Below, in pieces: positions 7,650-16,876 of a stretch of DNA of 64,000 nucleotides (the stretch's first letter is position 1; the number at the start of each line of letters is the position of its first letter). Location of the stretch: NCBI RefSeq assembly GCF_003605645.1, contig NZ_QVMU01000004.1, positions 172,533 to 236,532 on the forward strand. The letters run 5' to 3'. The DNA comes from Vibrio sinensis. Its GTDB lineage: Bacteria; Pseudomonadota; Gammaproteobacteria; Enterobacterales; Vibrionaceae. Both the position numbers and the translations under genes were made by a program. The notes under the pieces were generated by a model that had not been told where the DNA came from, ran no database searches, and worked only from the letters and a program-made list of their open reading frames with translations.

Positions 7650-8858
7650 TTACATTTCAAAAAATGGTGTCGCATCCACTTCCAAATTATGTGGCGCAAT
7701 CGCACGATCAATTTTGTGCTGTGACGATTTCAAATCAATATAACTGACTTCAATAAAGCGTGAATATTTTCGTGAATAGAAACACTTCACTTCCGGCTTC
7801 AATGGTTCATCATGATTAGATGTCCATACAATACCGACTCGGCCATCACTCAGTTCAACAATTGAACCCACTGGGTAAACGCCAATGCAGTTAATGAATT
7901 TGTATACCAAGTCTTTATCTAAATGAAATGGTGTTAATGAAAGCAAAATTTTAAACGCTTCGGCTGAACTCATTCCGCGTTTATAGCAACGGTCTGCGGT
8001 CAACGCATCATAGATATCAACAATACAACTCATTCGACCGTGTACCGGGATCTGCTCGTCTTTTAACCCAAGAGGATATCCATTACCATCGAGCTTTTCA
8101 TGATGCATTAAACACACATCACTACTGACATCACTTAACCCTCGAACATTGGTAATAATGTCTCTTGCATAGACCTGATGTAACTTAATATGTTCAAACT
8201 CTTCTGGTGTCAATTTGGCTGGTTTATTCAATACCTTATCATCGATATGAATTTTGCCTACATCATGAATAATGCCGCCAATCGCCATTTGCTTTAGCGT
8301 TTCTTTTTCTAAGCCAAGATGTTTACCAAACGTGACCAATAAACAAGCAACATTGACAGAGTGCTCTAGCAAATATTTATTCTTATTGCGTAGTGCCGAG
8401 ACACATTGTAATGCGTCTGAATCAATCAAAACCATCTCAATCAAATCGTCAGCCCAATCATCAATGTTCGAAACGTCGATAACCTTGCCTTCAAAAGTTT
8501 GGCTGATGAGCTTTTGTGCTAAACCTCTTGCTTCGCGAATAATTCGAGCCGATCGCTTTTGATTAGAGAAACGGCTGGTCGGCTTTTTCGGTGGCGGAGA
8601 AATATTATGTGATTCTGAAATGACTGGCTCTTGAGCCGTGGGTACGGGTTTAAATACACAACCGTGAACAGATAAGCTTTGATCTACCCACGCAAATTTT
8701 ATCCCTTTACGAATCAGTTGCTGAATACTGACGTTATTCGGAACTCGACCTGCATTGGCAAGATTAATTCGCTTACTATCTTCAATAGCGGTGACGAACA
8801 TACCTATCATCAATGTATCAATTGGAATTTTTATCGAATTTTTCAGGTCATACTGCAT
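7650..8858 (-). CDS. HD-GYP domain cyclic-di-GMP phosphodiesterase
   Basis: The 402-residue protein has an N-terminal DUF3391-type domain (about 5-100) followed by an HD-GYP domain (about 150-330). The HD pair is in GIIHDVGKIH at residues 198-199. The HHEKLDGNGYP signature stands at 252-262 with all canonical residues, so hydrolysis of cyclic di-GMP to GMP is expected. A C-terminal extension of about 60 residues carries a YxxRKYSRFIEV segment. There is no membrane segment and no receiver domain, so it is a cytoplasmic enzyme of the biofilm/motility switch. It is transcribed alone, convergent with cdd. Confidence 0.93.
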   Translation of the reverse strand: MQYDLKNSIKIPIDTLMIGMFVTAIEDSKRINLANAGRVPNNVSIQQLIRKGIKFAWVDQSLSVHGCVFKPVPTAQEPVISESHNISPPPKKPTSRFSNQKRSARIIREARGLAQKLISQTFEGKVIDVSNIDDWADDLIEMVLIDSDALQCVSALRNKNKYLLEHSVNVACLLVTFGKHLGLEKETLKQMAIGGIIHDVGKIHIDDKVLNKPAKLTPEEFEHIKLHQVYARDIITNVRGLSDVSSDVCLMHHEKLDGNGYPLGLKDEQIPVHGRMSCIVDIYDALTADRCYKRGMSSAEAFKILLSLTPFHLDKDLVYKFINCIGVYPVGSIVELSDGRVGIVWTSNHDEPLKPEVKCFYSRKYSRFIEVSYIDLKSSQHKIDRAIAPHNLEVDATPFFEM

Positions 8859-9387
8859 AGGAATTTAGGGTGAGTTGTTCTTTAACTAATGAATTATATC
8901 GATTATATGATTCTAAGAATAACTTTACTTCTGCATTTCGTCTGTTTGTATAAATTAAAACCAAATATGCATCCAACTTGAGAGTCAGAGCAGGTTTATA
9001 AAATGCTTTTGATAAAAATGTACTTATAATGAGACTATATTTTACGCTATAAAACCAGAAAATATCTATATTAAATATAAGGTTATTGTATTAAACGGAT
9101 ACCCCCCACCTTAATTGGTGAGGAATCAATGGGTGTTATATTAGTAAATAAATCATGACCGCACTCGTGATAGAAAACCTCTATTCGCCTCAACCGAAAG
9201 AAAAACGGCGTAATGCAACCTAATTCAAAAGTTTAACTCCATCACAGGGAGCTCAGACTCGCTTGATAAACACGAACAACATTAAGCTTAAGCGACACAA
9301 ACATAAGCCACATATCACTGCAGCTTAAGTTTGCTGTCACCATCGCCACAGCTTCAAGCAAAACGACATGTCATTTTTAATCTGTCG
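8859..9387. other. Long AT-rich intergenic region
   Basis: About 530 bases lie between two minus-strand genes, and no ORF of substance was found. The right part lies downstream of the response-regulator gene, and the left part should carry the HD-GYP promoter. A small hairpin CACC-TTAATT-GGTG occurs near 9108. No riboswitch motif was recognised. Confidence 0.5.
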
Positions 9388-9861
9388 CTATCGTAGACGT
9401 TTTAGCACCACATTTTGATCTAAGTGCTGATGGTAATCACTGTAATCAAGGCCAACGTCAAAAATGTACTCAGTCGTTAATGTTCTGATCGCCTCAACCA
9501 AAATTTGTGCTTTCCACGGTTTTTCAAAATATTGATCTATACCAGCCTGATTGATGGCGTTTATCGTATCTGTGTGCGTTGCCTGTCCCGTTAATAAAAT
9601 CTTCTTCGTTTCAACAAAACGAGAATCTTGAGAGACCTCCGTCAATAACTCCACACCCGTTTTACCCGGCATCACATGATCTGACACCAGTACTGCGATA
9701 TGTTCACCTTGAGCGTCTAGTTCATCCATTAGCTCTAAAACTTCTGCTGCCGATTCACAATCTTCAATGTTGAGCCAATCCGCTAGCGACTCAAGATCTT
9801 GCAACACGGCACTTAATACTTCTCTTTGATCGTCAACACAAATTACATTAAGCCTGTCCAT
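9388..9861 (-). CDS. Response regulator, single receiver domain
   Basis: Started at 9861, the protein has 157 residues: MDRLNVICVDDQREV, then VLVSDHVMPGKTGVELL with the phospho-acceptor Asp, then KKILLTGQAT and EKPWK with the conserved Lys. That is one CheY-like receiver with a short C-terminal tail (DYSDYHQHLDQN) and no output domain. I chose 9861 because GAGG stands at the right distance; the annotated frame reaches back to 9945, deep inside the kinase gene. It overlaps the kinase stop by 14 bases and surely receives phosphate from it. How the signal reaches an output is not visible. Confidence 0.88.
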   Translation of the reverse strand: MDRLNVICVDDQREVLSAVLQDLESLADWLNIEDCESAAEVLELMDELDAQGEHIAVLVSDHVMPGKTGVELLTEVSQDSRFVETKKILLTGQATHTDTINAINQAGIDQYFEKPWKAQILVEAIRTLTTEYIFDVGLDYSDYHQHLDQNVVLKRLR

Positions 9862-11188
9862 GTTCATCCTCGATAGGTAATTTGATTCTAAAAATGGTTT
9901 TTTCAGCATTACTTTTAACGGCAATGCTGCCACCATACCCAGCAATAATTCGTCGGACTATTGAGAGACCAAGCCCCAGTCCAAACGACAATCCACCTTT
10001 TTTAGTGGTAAAATTCGGCTGAAAGATTTGACGCCTTGTCGCTTCATCAATTTCAGGGCCGTTATTAGAAATTGTGATTAGAACGCGCTGCTTACTCACC
10101 TTAGTTTGAATTTCGATTTCAGGATCGCTGGTTTCCATCATCGCATCACACGCGTTCTTAATGATATTGATCCATATCTGTGCTAGTTCCGTTTGAGAGC
10201 CACGAAATGGGGGCAATTCAGCGGGTCTTATACGTACGGAAACTCGTCTTAAATCACTTTGCATTAAAGTAACAGCACGATGAATACTGTCATTTATATT
10301 TAGATCTTCCTCCTGGTCGATATCGCTACGGCCTAACTGTTTCACCGATTTCACGATACCAACGGTATGATGAGACGCTAAACGCAAATCATGCAAATCG
10401 CGTCCCATTTGCCAAAAACGGATCGCCTCTTTTGGGTTAGCTAGCCACTGAGAGGGAATGCTATCGGCTAGCACCGCACGCGCGAGTGCTTTTGCGATAG
10501 GTTTTGATAGTCCATATTTTCGCTCAAATAATGCACTACGCTTACGCGCCTCAATTGATGAGACTTTCTGCCCTTGCGTCAAACCTAAATCAAAAAATTG
10601 ACTCGCTTCCGGATGCATTTCCTCAAGCAAGCTCATCACTTCAGTTTCTAACCGTTCAGTTTTGCTACTTACCACACCAATCGCGTTATTTAACTCATGG
10701 GCAATACCGGCAGCTAACTGCCCCAACGTCGTCATTTGTTCGGCTAAATTCAGCTTTTGTATCGCCTTTTCTTTCGCTAACGCTTCCTGAGTCGCTCTTC
10801 GCTGTCTTCGAGACAACTCATTCATGATCACTGGTGCAAACTGTGCCGTCAGTGGGCCATACTTGTCTTCGTCGATAGCTGCTATATTGCGGTCAACCCA
10901 AGCTAACTTAACTTGAGATTGTGCGATCACCGTTGAAGAAGCGGTCCAAGTTCCCGAGAAAAAACTATGTACTCCAATAAACGCGCCATCCCCAGCGAAA
11001 AACACCTTAATTAGATCTTCTCCGAGATAAGAGTAGTAACCAGCAAGTTCACCAGAAAGCACATAGTAAAGACGATCGTTATAGCCATTTTGTTCTAGTA
11101 ACGTCGTTCCTTTCTCTACCGTTATAATTCGTTCCGGTTGATTAAAATAACGACGTACTAGCGTGTCGAGATCCGATTGATACTTCAT
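9848..11188 (-). CDS. Sensor histidine kinase with cyclic-nucleotide-binding-like input domain
   Basis: The 446-residue protein has no membrane segment. Residues about 15-120 resemble a CRP/cNMP-binding beta-roll (VEKGTTLLEQNGYNDRLYYVLSGEL and GAFIGVHSFF). A HisKA segment with LGQLAAGIAHELNNAIG (H-box) follows near 165-190. A long helical insert of unknown role precedes the ATPase domain, with N-box IIKNACDAM and G-boxes FGLGLGLSIVRR. The N-terminal domain probably senses a small intracellular signal or redox state; cyclic AMP binding is not proven. It lies 3 bases after the transporter gene and overlaps the regulator, forming one operon. Confidence 0.9.
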   Translation of the reverse strand: MKYQSDLDTLVRRYFNQPERIITVEKGTTLLEQNGYNDRLYYVLSGELAGYYSYLGEDLIKVFFAGDGAFIGVHSFFSGTWTASSTVIAQSQVKLAWVDRNIAAIDEDKYGPLTAQFAPVIMNELSRRQRRATQEALAKEKAIQKLNLAEQMTTLGQLAAGIAHELNNAIGVVSSKTERLETEVMSLLEEMHPEASQFFDLGLTQGQKVSSIEARKRSALFERKYGLSKPIAKALARAVLADSIPSQWLANPKEAIRFWQMGRDLHDLRLASHHTVGIVKSVKQLGRSDIDQEEDLNINDSIHRAVTLMQSDLRRVSVRIRPAELPPFRGSQTELAQIWINIIKNACDAMMETSDPEIEIQTKVSKQRVLITISNNGPEIDEATRRQIFQPNFTTKKGGLSFGLGLGLSIVRRIIAGYGGSIAVKSNAEKTIFRIKLPIEDEHGQA

Positions 11189-11191
11189 TAA

Positions 11192-12610
11192 TTAACCAAT
11201 ATGTCCGACAGTGTGAAGTATCCAGACCAAGACAAAACTCAGTAAAACCCCAACAATACCTAACACAACCCCCGCTTTGGCCATTTCGTTACTCTGAACA
11301 TGTCCGGTGGCATGGGCAAGTGCGTTGGGCGGCGTACTGATCGGCAAAGACATACCGAGCGATGCTGCGAACGTAACCACTAGAATAAGCGTCACTTCCC
11401 CACCAAGTGGCGCCAGTGACGTCATTGATGCACCTAAAGCTGCCATGATAGGCATCAGCAAGTTTGCTGTTGCTGTATGTGACATAAAGTTTGCCATTAA
11501 TAGACACAGGAATGCTGCACCTAATAACACAACATAAGGTGAATACTGATCAAATGGGATGCTGTGCACCACCAATTTCGCTAAGCCGGTTTTATCTAAT
11601 GCAAGACCTAAGGCTATACCGCCAGAAACCAACCACAGCACGTCCCATGAGATTTTTTTCAAATCCTCTTTGTTGATAATTCCCGTCAAAGAGAAAATTG
11701 CAACTGGGATCAACGCTACTGTGTACGAGTTCATTCCATGAAGGGAACCCATTAACCACAGCAAAATAGTTAAACCAAAAGTGATATAAACGACGATCGC
11801 TTTAGGTGTTTTCAAAAACGAACCTTTAATCGTCAGTTCAATTTTTTGCTGTTCTGCTTTGTAGAGAAAATCAATTAAGAACCAAGCTAATGCCATCATG
11901 ACCACAACAAATGGCACACCAAACGCCATCCATTCACCAAATGTAATCAGGTTGTCACCCACTAAATATTTCAGCGCGATTGCGTTAGGCGGAGTACCAA
12001 TTGGCGTGCCAATGCCACCAATGTTGGCTGCGACAGGGATACATAAAGCGAATGCAATTCGACCAGGATCTTTGGGGCCAAATACGGCGATAACTGGGGT
12101 TAAAATCGACAACATCATTGCCGTTGTTGCCGTATTCGACATGAACATTGAGAAGATCGCAGTAATCAACATCAACCCTAGCATCACGTATTTAGGTCGA
12201 TGACCAAACGGCTTGAGTAACACTCGCGCCAAGTTCACATCCAAACGATATTTAGTTGCGGCCATCGCCAGAAAGAAGCCGCCTAAAAACAGCATAATAA
12301 TCGGACTGGCAAAGGTCGCCATAATCTCATTATATTGCAGCAACTCTCCGAAGTGCGCTTCTCCCTCATCTAAACGGAAAAAGATGATGCCCTTATTAGA
12401 AAGAAGTAGCAGTTCCAAGACTATAATTACGACCGAAGTGGCATAAATTGGGATGGGTTCAAAAACCCAACACAAGGCTGCCAATAGAAATATTGCGATC
12501 ACTCTCTGCTGGATGATGGTAATTCCATCAAATGGGAAAGCACTCAACGGCATTAGAAGCACCAATAATGGGATCACTATCGGGATAATATATTTGATAT
12601 AAGGGCGCAT
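11192..12610 (-). CDS. DASS/SLC13-family sodium:dicarboxylate symporter
   Basis: With the start at 12610 (MRPYIKYIIPIV, preceded by AGGAAGAG) the protein has 472 residues. The frame can open at 12667, but GGAGG there directly abuts the ATG. There are about 11-12 hydrophobic segments. The two SNT-type substrate loops of the INDY family are visible as FMSNTATTAMMLSI and, in the second repeat, NFMSHTATANLLMPI, where His replaces the usual Asn. IGTPIGTPPNAIA and LPISTPPNALAHATGH are the matching sodium/carboxylate loops. It likely imports C4-dicarboxylates or citrate-like acids with sodium. It is the first gene of an operon with the kinase and regulator behind it. Confidence 0.9.
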   Translation of the reverse strand: MRPYIKYIIPIVIPLLVLLMPLSAFPFDGITIIQQRVIAIFLLAALCWVFEPIPIYATSVVIIVLELLLLSNKGIIFFRLDEGEAHFGELLQYNEIMATFASPIIMLFLGGFFLAMAATKYRLDVNLARVLLKPFGHRPKYVMLGLMLITAIFSMFMSNTATTAMMLSILTPVIAVFGPKDPGRIAFALCIPVAANIGGIGTPIGTPPNAIALKYLVGDNLITFGEWMAFGVPFVVVMMALAWFLIDFLYKAEQQKIELTIKGSFLKTPKAIVVYITFGLTILLWLMGSLHGMNSYTVALIPVAIFSLTGIINKEDLKKISWDVLWLVSGGIALGLALDKTGLAKLVVHSIPFDQYSPYVVLLGAAFLCLLMANFMSHTATANLLMPIMAALGASMTSLAPLGGEVTLILVVTFAASLGMSLPISTPPNALAHATGHVQSNEMAKAGVVLGIVGVLLSFVLVWILHTVGHIG

Positions 12611-12774
12611 GGAACAACAACTCTTCCTGAGATTAGACATGATGGGCAAGCAAGCCCGCTTAATCATCCTCCCCCTTTCGCTCCAGAAAATGGTTTTAGA
12701 TCAATGAAATTTGAATCAATCACTTAGGAGAATAGGAACTGTGCAGCATGTCTAATTTTTGTACGCAACAATGT

Positions 12775-12804
12775 TACAATAACACACTACGCAAACGTTT
12801 GCTT
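12775..12804 (+). promoter_or_regulatory. purT promoter region with PurR box
   Basis: ACGCAAACGTTTGCTT at 12789-12804 matches the PurR operator consensus (ACGCAAACGTTTNCNT) almost perfectly. TACAAT at 12775-12780 is a good -10 immediately upstream, which places the box over the transcription start. Repression of purT by PurR with hypoxanthine or guanine is well known in E. coli. Confidence 0.85.
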
Positions 12805-12866
12805 TTTGGTAAAAATTGCGTATGATCATGGCCAGTTTTCACGGTCATGGGAAAGATAGGTCTACT

Positions 12867-14042
12867 ATGTTTGGTACTGCTACTCGCAATAATGCTACAC
12901 GCGTTCTTCTATTAGGTTCTGGTGAATTAGGTAAAGAAGTCGCTATTGAATGTCAACGTTTGGGTATCGAAGTTATAGCGTGTGATCGTTATGCAGATGC
13001 TCCTGCTATGCAAGTGGCTCATCGAAGCCATGTGATTGATATGCTAGATGGCGATGCACTAGAGAAGCTAATCGAACAAGAGAAGCCTGATTTCGTCGTA
13101 CCGGAAATTGAAGCTATCGCAACGGATAAACTGGTTGAACTCGAAGCAAAAGGGCTGAATGTCGTACCAAGTGCAAAAGCGACGAAATTAACCATGAATC
13201 GCGAGGGCATCCGCCGTCTCGCTGCCGAAGAATTGGGCTTAACCACTTCCCCTTACCGCTTTGCTGACAGCTATGAGGAGTTTATAGCGGCTATCGAAGC
13301 TGTCGGTATTCCTTGTGTATGCAAACCAGTTATGAGCTCTTCTGGTAAAGGTCAAAGTGTGATTAAAACAACACAAGACATTGATACTGCATGGCAATAC
13401 GCGCAAGAAGGGGGGCGAACTGGCGCTGGACGCGTCATCGTCGAGGGCTTTATTGATTTTGACTATGAAATTACCCTATTAACGGTACGTGCATCTGATG
13501 GTGTTCACTTCTGTTCACCTATTGGCCATCGTCAAGAAGATGGGGATTACCGTGAGTCTTGGCAGCCTCAAATTATGGCAAAAGCTGCCCTCGATGCAGC
13601 ACAAGATGCCGCAGAAAAAATCGTTAATGCTTTAGGTGGTTACGGTATTTTTGGTGTAGAGCTGTTTATTAAAGGAGACAGTGTCATTTTCAATGAGGTC
13701 TCGCCTCGCCCGCATGACACGGGTTTGGTGACTCTTATCTCTCAAGATATGTCCGAGTTTGCACTTCATGTCCGCGCTTTTACCGGTATGCCAATCAATA
13801 GTATTACTCTATTTAGCCCGGCGGCATCTGCCGTAATTCTTGGTCAAGGTACATCTGACAATGTTCGTTTTGATGGTATTGCCGATGCGTTAGCGTTACC
13901 ACAAACGCAGATTCGTCTCTTTGGTAAACCAGATATCGACGGTCGACGTCGCTTAGGTGTAGTCATCAATCGTCGTAACAACATAGAGCAAGCAATTGAA
14001 GATGCAATTGAGAGCGCATCAAAGGTTCGTGTTATTTACTAA
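12867..14042 (+). CDS. purT: Formate-dependent phosphoribosylglycinamide formyltransferase 2
   Basis: PurT converts GAR to FGAR using formate and ATP in step three of purine synthesis. The start at 12867 gives [20 protein letters not shown] and 391 residues, matching the E. coli enzyme; the frame open back to 12816 adds 17 residues with no counterpart. The ATP-grasp fold is complete: [13 protein letters not shown] at the N-terminus, [13 protein letters not shown] as the ATP loop, [11 protein letters not shown], and [11 protein letters not shown] with the metal-binding residues. It is transcribed alone behind a PurR box, and a strong terminator follows. Confidence 0.97.
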   Translation: MFGTATRNNATRVLLLGSGELGKEVAIECQRLGIEVIACDRYADAPAMQVAHRSHVIDMLDGDALEKLIEQEKPDFVVPEIEAIATDKLVELEAKGLNVVPSAKATKLTMNREGIRRLAAEELGLTTSPYRFADSYEEFIAAIEAVGIPCVCKPVMSSSGKGQSVIKTTQDIDTAWQYAQEGGRTGAGRVIVEGFIDFDYEITLLTVRASDGVHFCSPIGHRQEDGDYRESWQPQIMAKAALDAAQDAAEKIVNALGGYGIFGVELFIKGDSVIFNEVSPRPHDTGLVTLISQDMSEFALHVRAFTGMPINSITLFSPAASAVILGQGTSDNVRFDGIADALALPQTQIRLFGKPDIDGRRRLGVVINRRNNIEQAIEDAIESASKVRVIY

Positions 14043-14069
14043 CGTTCTCAGTTATTGAATAATAATCGT

Positions 14070-14101
14070 AAAAAAACGCTTGCCGATGGCAAGCGTTTTT
14101 T
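14070..14101. terminator. Bidirectional terminator between purT and tpm
   Basis: AAAAAACGCTTGCC and GGCAAGCGTTTTTT form a long perfect stem around a GAT loop, with A- and T-runs on both sides. It serves both convergent genes. Confidence 0.93.
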
Positions 14102-14117
14102 CATTTTAATCAAAAGA

Positions 14118-14765
14118 TTAACTTTGGATTAGATACACTTCTTCAGCAAAGCGCGACAATCCTTGCTTCGCTATCTTAGGATGCATCTCACCCGCTTCAT
14201 CTCGTAGTAGTTTAGTGACGGTAAATTCACTATACAGCGCTCTCACTTCAGATTCGGGCACTGAAAACGGAGGTCCTGACATTTCGTCTTGAATATAATC
14301 AAGCGTTACCAACAAAATTCGACCACCTGGTTGCAGTAAACTCTTTAGACGCTCTACATATTCCAAGCGCATTTCTTGCGGAAGTGCGACTAGAGCTGCG
14401 CGATCATAAATAAGATCCACTTTCTCAATCGGGGCGGTAAAGAAATCACCTGCATAAATGGTCAGTTCATCAAATTGATAGCATTCATGTCGGCCATTAA
14501 GCGTGGTCACTGTCGGAGTATAGAAATGCTCAGCAAAAAATGAACGCACGGCTATTTGACTTAGTTCAGCCCCTTGAACGTCGGCGTGTTTTGACGCTAG
14601 CCATACTAAATCTTCTGACTTACCGCACAGTGGCACCAACACTTTATCGTCAACGTTTGGTTCAGTTTCCTGCCAATATTTAATCAATAACGGATTGACG
14701 TCTTCAAGATGGAAACCAATTTGATTGGAAGCCCACTTGCTATGCCAAAATTCTGTATCTCTCAT
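14118..14765 (-). CDS. tpm: Thiopurine S-methyltransferase
   Basis: Started at 14765 ([19 protein letters not shown], behind GAGAAAG) it has 215 residues, the usual bacterial length; the frame to 14834 adds unrelated residues. [15 protein letters not shown] is the SAM-binding loop, with GAELSQIAV and [14 protein letters not shown] as further family blocks. Bacterial Tpm methylates thiopurines and, in some species, selenium and tellurium oxyanions. The natural substrate here is unknown. The gene stands alone, convergent with purT. Confidence 0.94.
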   Translation of the reverse strand: MRDTEFWHSKWASNQIGFHLEDVNPLLIKYWQETEPNVDDKVLVPLCGKSEDLVWLASKHADVQGAELSQIAVRSFFAEHFYTPTVTTLNGRHECYQFDELTIYAGDFFTAPIEKVDLIYDRAALVALPQEMRLEYVERLKSLLQPGGRILLVTLDYIQDEMSGPPFSVPESEVRALYSEFTVTKLLRDEAGEMHPKIAKQGLSRFAEEVYLIQS

Positions 14766-15341
14766 AACTTTCTCTTTTTTATAATTGTTCTCACTTTCCA
14801 CTCGGATGGACATGTACCAGTAACATGAACCCAATATCTAAGATCTAAGGCTGAAAAGTGCTAAGACTGACTTGTAAACGTGATGATTAGCGTGATTAAA
14901 CCAACTCAACACCACGATACCAATATAGACTATATGAATCTCTCAGATTATAAACCCATAAAATCGAACTCCATTAAACAAATCATGCCCACACAACCCC
15001 ACATTTTATTTACTGTAGCGATATCTAATAGGTAGAAAATAGATATTTTGGTCTTAGCATACGCTATTCCCATCACTCCCCTTTATGAGTATTTTGTTCA
15101 TATTATGTTCAGTGAATATGAATATAATTAGTTACATCTTATGAATGAACTGATTGAAAATTTCATACTCAAAAAGAATGAGATAGAAAGTGTGAGGGAG
15201 TTCGTAGATTACAATTCATTACACATTTAAAGCTTGTTTAAAAGGTCGTAGACCCCACATTATGTAGTGTACGATTTGTTTGCTTAGCAATGACCTTTAA
15301 GTATCTCTTTTACTAAGTGACCACAAATCAAAGGAGAGTGA
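14766..15341. other. Intergenic region between tpm and relV
   Basis: About 575 AT-rich bases carry the divergent promoters of tpm and relV. A 29-codon frame at 15140-15229 (MNELIENFILKKNE...) has no clear ribosome site and was not accepted. A ribosome site AAGGAGAG ends the region, just before the relV ATG. Confidence 0.45.
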
Positions 15342-16115
15342 ATGAGCCTATTTCTGAGAACTACGGCGCTAATGCTTTTAATGCTAAGCCGTACTCCAGC
15401 GTTCGCCGCTATACCTGTTCCACCAAGTAACAATGGAAACAATGCGACCAACCAAAATGAAGTGTGTTCAAAGGCGTTCAAACACAATTTAAGTGGCCTA
15501 TACGGTATTAAATCCGTCGATTTCAATCCTGTTCAACCTTACAGCGATTTTGATGTGCTTTACTCAAAGGCGCACCAAGCACAAGCTGAGCTCGAAACTA
15601 TTTGTAAAAGTACCGCATTATTAACCTCAACAGACGCATTATTCGCCGGCGTGAAGTCATCTCATCGTGCCAAAGAGAAAATTGCACTAGAACTCAACAA
15701 CCAACCCGAACGTATTACCGATTTAGCTCGTGCAACAATTGTTGCTAACGATGTAGCGAGTTTAATGGAGGCTTATGAAGTTCTCAGTCGAGAAACAACC
15801 ATTGTTCGAGTAAAAAACCGCTTTAAAAAACCCGTAGCTTCTGGCTATCGTGACCTTAATATTTTGGTCAAACTACCAAAAACGAATTTGATTGCCGAAG
15901 TTCAACTTCACCTTAAAGCGATTGCAGATGTGAAAAGTGGCCCAGAACACAAACTCTATGAGCAAATTCAGTACATCGAACGTAACGCTGCTATTGATGC
16001 TCGTGAGCTGAGCCAATTTGAGTTAGCTCAAATCCAGACAATTCGCAGTCAGTCTCGTGAGCTGTATCAAAATGCGTGGCAGCCTTACATCACCACTCAC
16101 CTTATTGCAGCATAA
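15342..16115 (+). CDS. relV: RelV-type small alarmone (p)ppGpp synthetase
   Basis: The 257-residue protein contains one RelA/SpoT synthetase-like domain (about 90-215) and no hydrolase or regulatory domain. Key positions are K105 in GVKSSHR, D127 and R130 in ITDLARATI, SGYRDLNILV for the GYR nucleotide loop, and E186 in AEVQLHLK. They lie two residues before the ones I recall as essential in V. cholerae RelV, which supports orthology. Family role: makes pppGpp/ppGpp from ATP plus GTP/GDP. The N-terminus MSLFLRTTALMLLMLSRTPAFAA looks like a cleavable signal peptide, unexpected for a cytosolic enzyme. AAGGAGAG supports this start. The gene is monocistronic. Confidence 0.85.
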   Translation: MSLFLRTTALMLLMLSRTPAFAAIPVPPSNNGNNATNQNEVCSKAFKHNLSGLYGIKSVDFNPVQPYSDFDVLYSKAHQAQAELETICKSTALLTSTDALFAGVKSSHRAKEKIALELNNQPERITDLARATIVANDVASLMEAYEVLSRETTIVRVKNRFKKPVASGYRDLNILVKLPKTNLIAEVQLHLKAIADVKSGPEHKLYEQIQYIERNAAIDARELSQFELAQIQTIRSQSRELYQNAWQPYITTHLIAA

Positions 16116-16138
16116 ATAACTTGCACCATAAATAACTT
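16111..16138 (+). repeat. Short tandem duplication over the relV stop codon
   Basis: CATAAATAACTT occurs at 16111-16122 and again at 16127-16138, a period of 16. The first copy contains the relV stop codon. Confidence 0.8.
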
Positions 16139-16147
16139 AGTACTAAC

Positions 16148-16181
16148 AAGCGCTTGTCTAGATTGACAAGCGCTTTGCGTT
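16148..16181 (+). terminator. Terminator of relV
   Basis: AAGCGCTTGTC and GACAAGCGCTT form an 11-pair stem with a six-base loop, followed by a T-rich TTGCGTTT. It is a likely intrinsic terminator. Confidence 0.75.
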
Positions 16182-16318
16182 TATAGGAATAACCGAGTTA
16201 AACCACTCATATTCGGATAATGTTTTTTAAGGGCAATTACCGTTAAGTAATTGATTTTTTAAGCAATTAACCTTTGAAGAATGGGTTTTTTAAAGAATCA
16301 GTTTTAAGGAAGATAATG

Positions 16319-16786
16319 ATGACACCGCAACAACGAGATTTCTTATCTCAATACCTCGACACACTGAGTGAAGCCGAGCGACAAACGATCCCCCAATTTA
16401 TAGCTGAGTACTACTGCGCCGATGAATACAATGCCAATGAATGTGCTCGTTTGGTCAACGCCGGAATTAAACGTGCCTCTTGCAGCCTAAAAGCAGGGTA
16501 TGAGATTGATAATGAACCAGTTCCACAAGTGGGCAGAATCACTGTTGTACTCAATTGGAATGAAGAGCCGGTCTGTATAGTTAAACATATTGAAGTCACT
16601 ACCAGCCCTTTTAATCAGGTGAGCGAAGCCTTTGCTCAAGAAGAGGGCGAAGGAGATGGCAGTTATCAGTGGTGGCGCGATGCGCACATCCAATTTTTCA
16701 CCGAGTATGCGCAAGAATTAGCGATTGAATTCACCGAAGAATCTGAATTGGTCCTAGAACGATTTGAAAAGGTCTACCCGCTTTAA
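16319..16786 (+). CDS. ASCH domain protein
   Basis: The start at 16319 (MTPQQRDFLSQYLDTL) sits eight bases behind AAGGA and gives 155 residues; the frame opens at 16274. FIAEYYCADEYNANECARLVNAGIKRASCSLK is followed by VGRITVVLNWNEEPVCIVKH and GEGDGSYQWWRDAHIQFF, all typical of bacterial ASCH-domain proteins. The beta-barrel fold is related to PUA and binds RNA or modified nucleosides. Some members hydrolyse acetylcytidine, but this longer group is not characterised as far as I know. It is soluble and cytoplasmic, with no operon partner. Confidence 0.85.
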   Translation: MTPQQRDFLSQYLDTLSEAERQTIPQFIAEYYCADEYNANECARLVNAGIKRASCSLKAGYEIDNEPVPQVGRITVVLNWNEEPVCIVKHIEVTTSPFNQVSEAFAQEEGEGDGSYQWWRDAHIQFFTEYAQELAIEFTEESELVLERFEKVYPL

Positions 16787-16817
16787 TACTTAGTCCGTCC
16801 TAATACCTAGTCCGTCC
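16784..16817 (+). repeat. 17-bp tandem duplication starting at the ASCH stop codon
   Basis: TAATACTTAGTCCGTCC at 16784-16800 is followed directly by TAATACCTAGTCCGTCC at 16801-16817 (16 of 17 bases equal). The first copy begins with the stop codon TAA. Confidence 0.9.
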
Positions 16818-16876
16818 CACATGAAATAGCGAAATCTACTGCCACCGCCTATATTGTATTCAAGGTAGGTGGTTGT

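Noticed and set aside
9867..9945. Longer response-regulator start
   Set aside because: It would overlap the kinase gene by almost 100 bases and lacks the GAGG spacing seen before the ATG at 9861.
11289..11741. Overlapping ORFs on both strands inside the symporter gene
   Set aside because: They are shadows of the transporter coding frame, with no start signals or protein-like composition.
12816..12866. Extended N-terminus of PurT
   Set aside because: The family begins at MFGTA-like sequence; the extra 17 residues have no counterpart and the PurR box/promoter layout fits the later start.
15140..15229. 29-codon ORF before relV
   Set aside because: No ribosome site and no recognisable content; likely chance.
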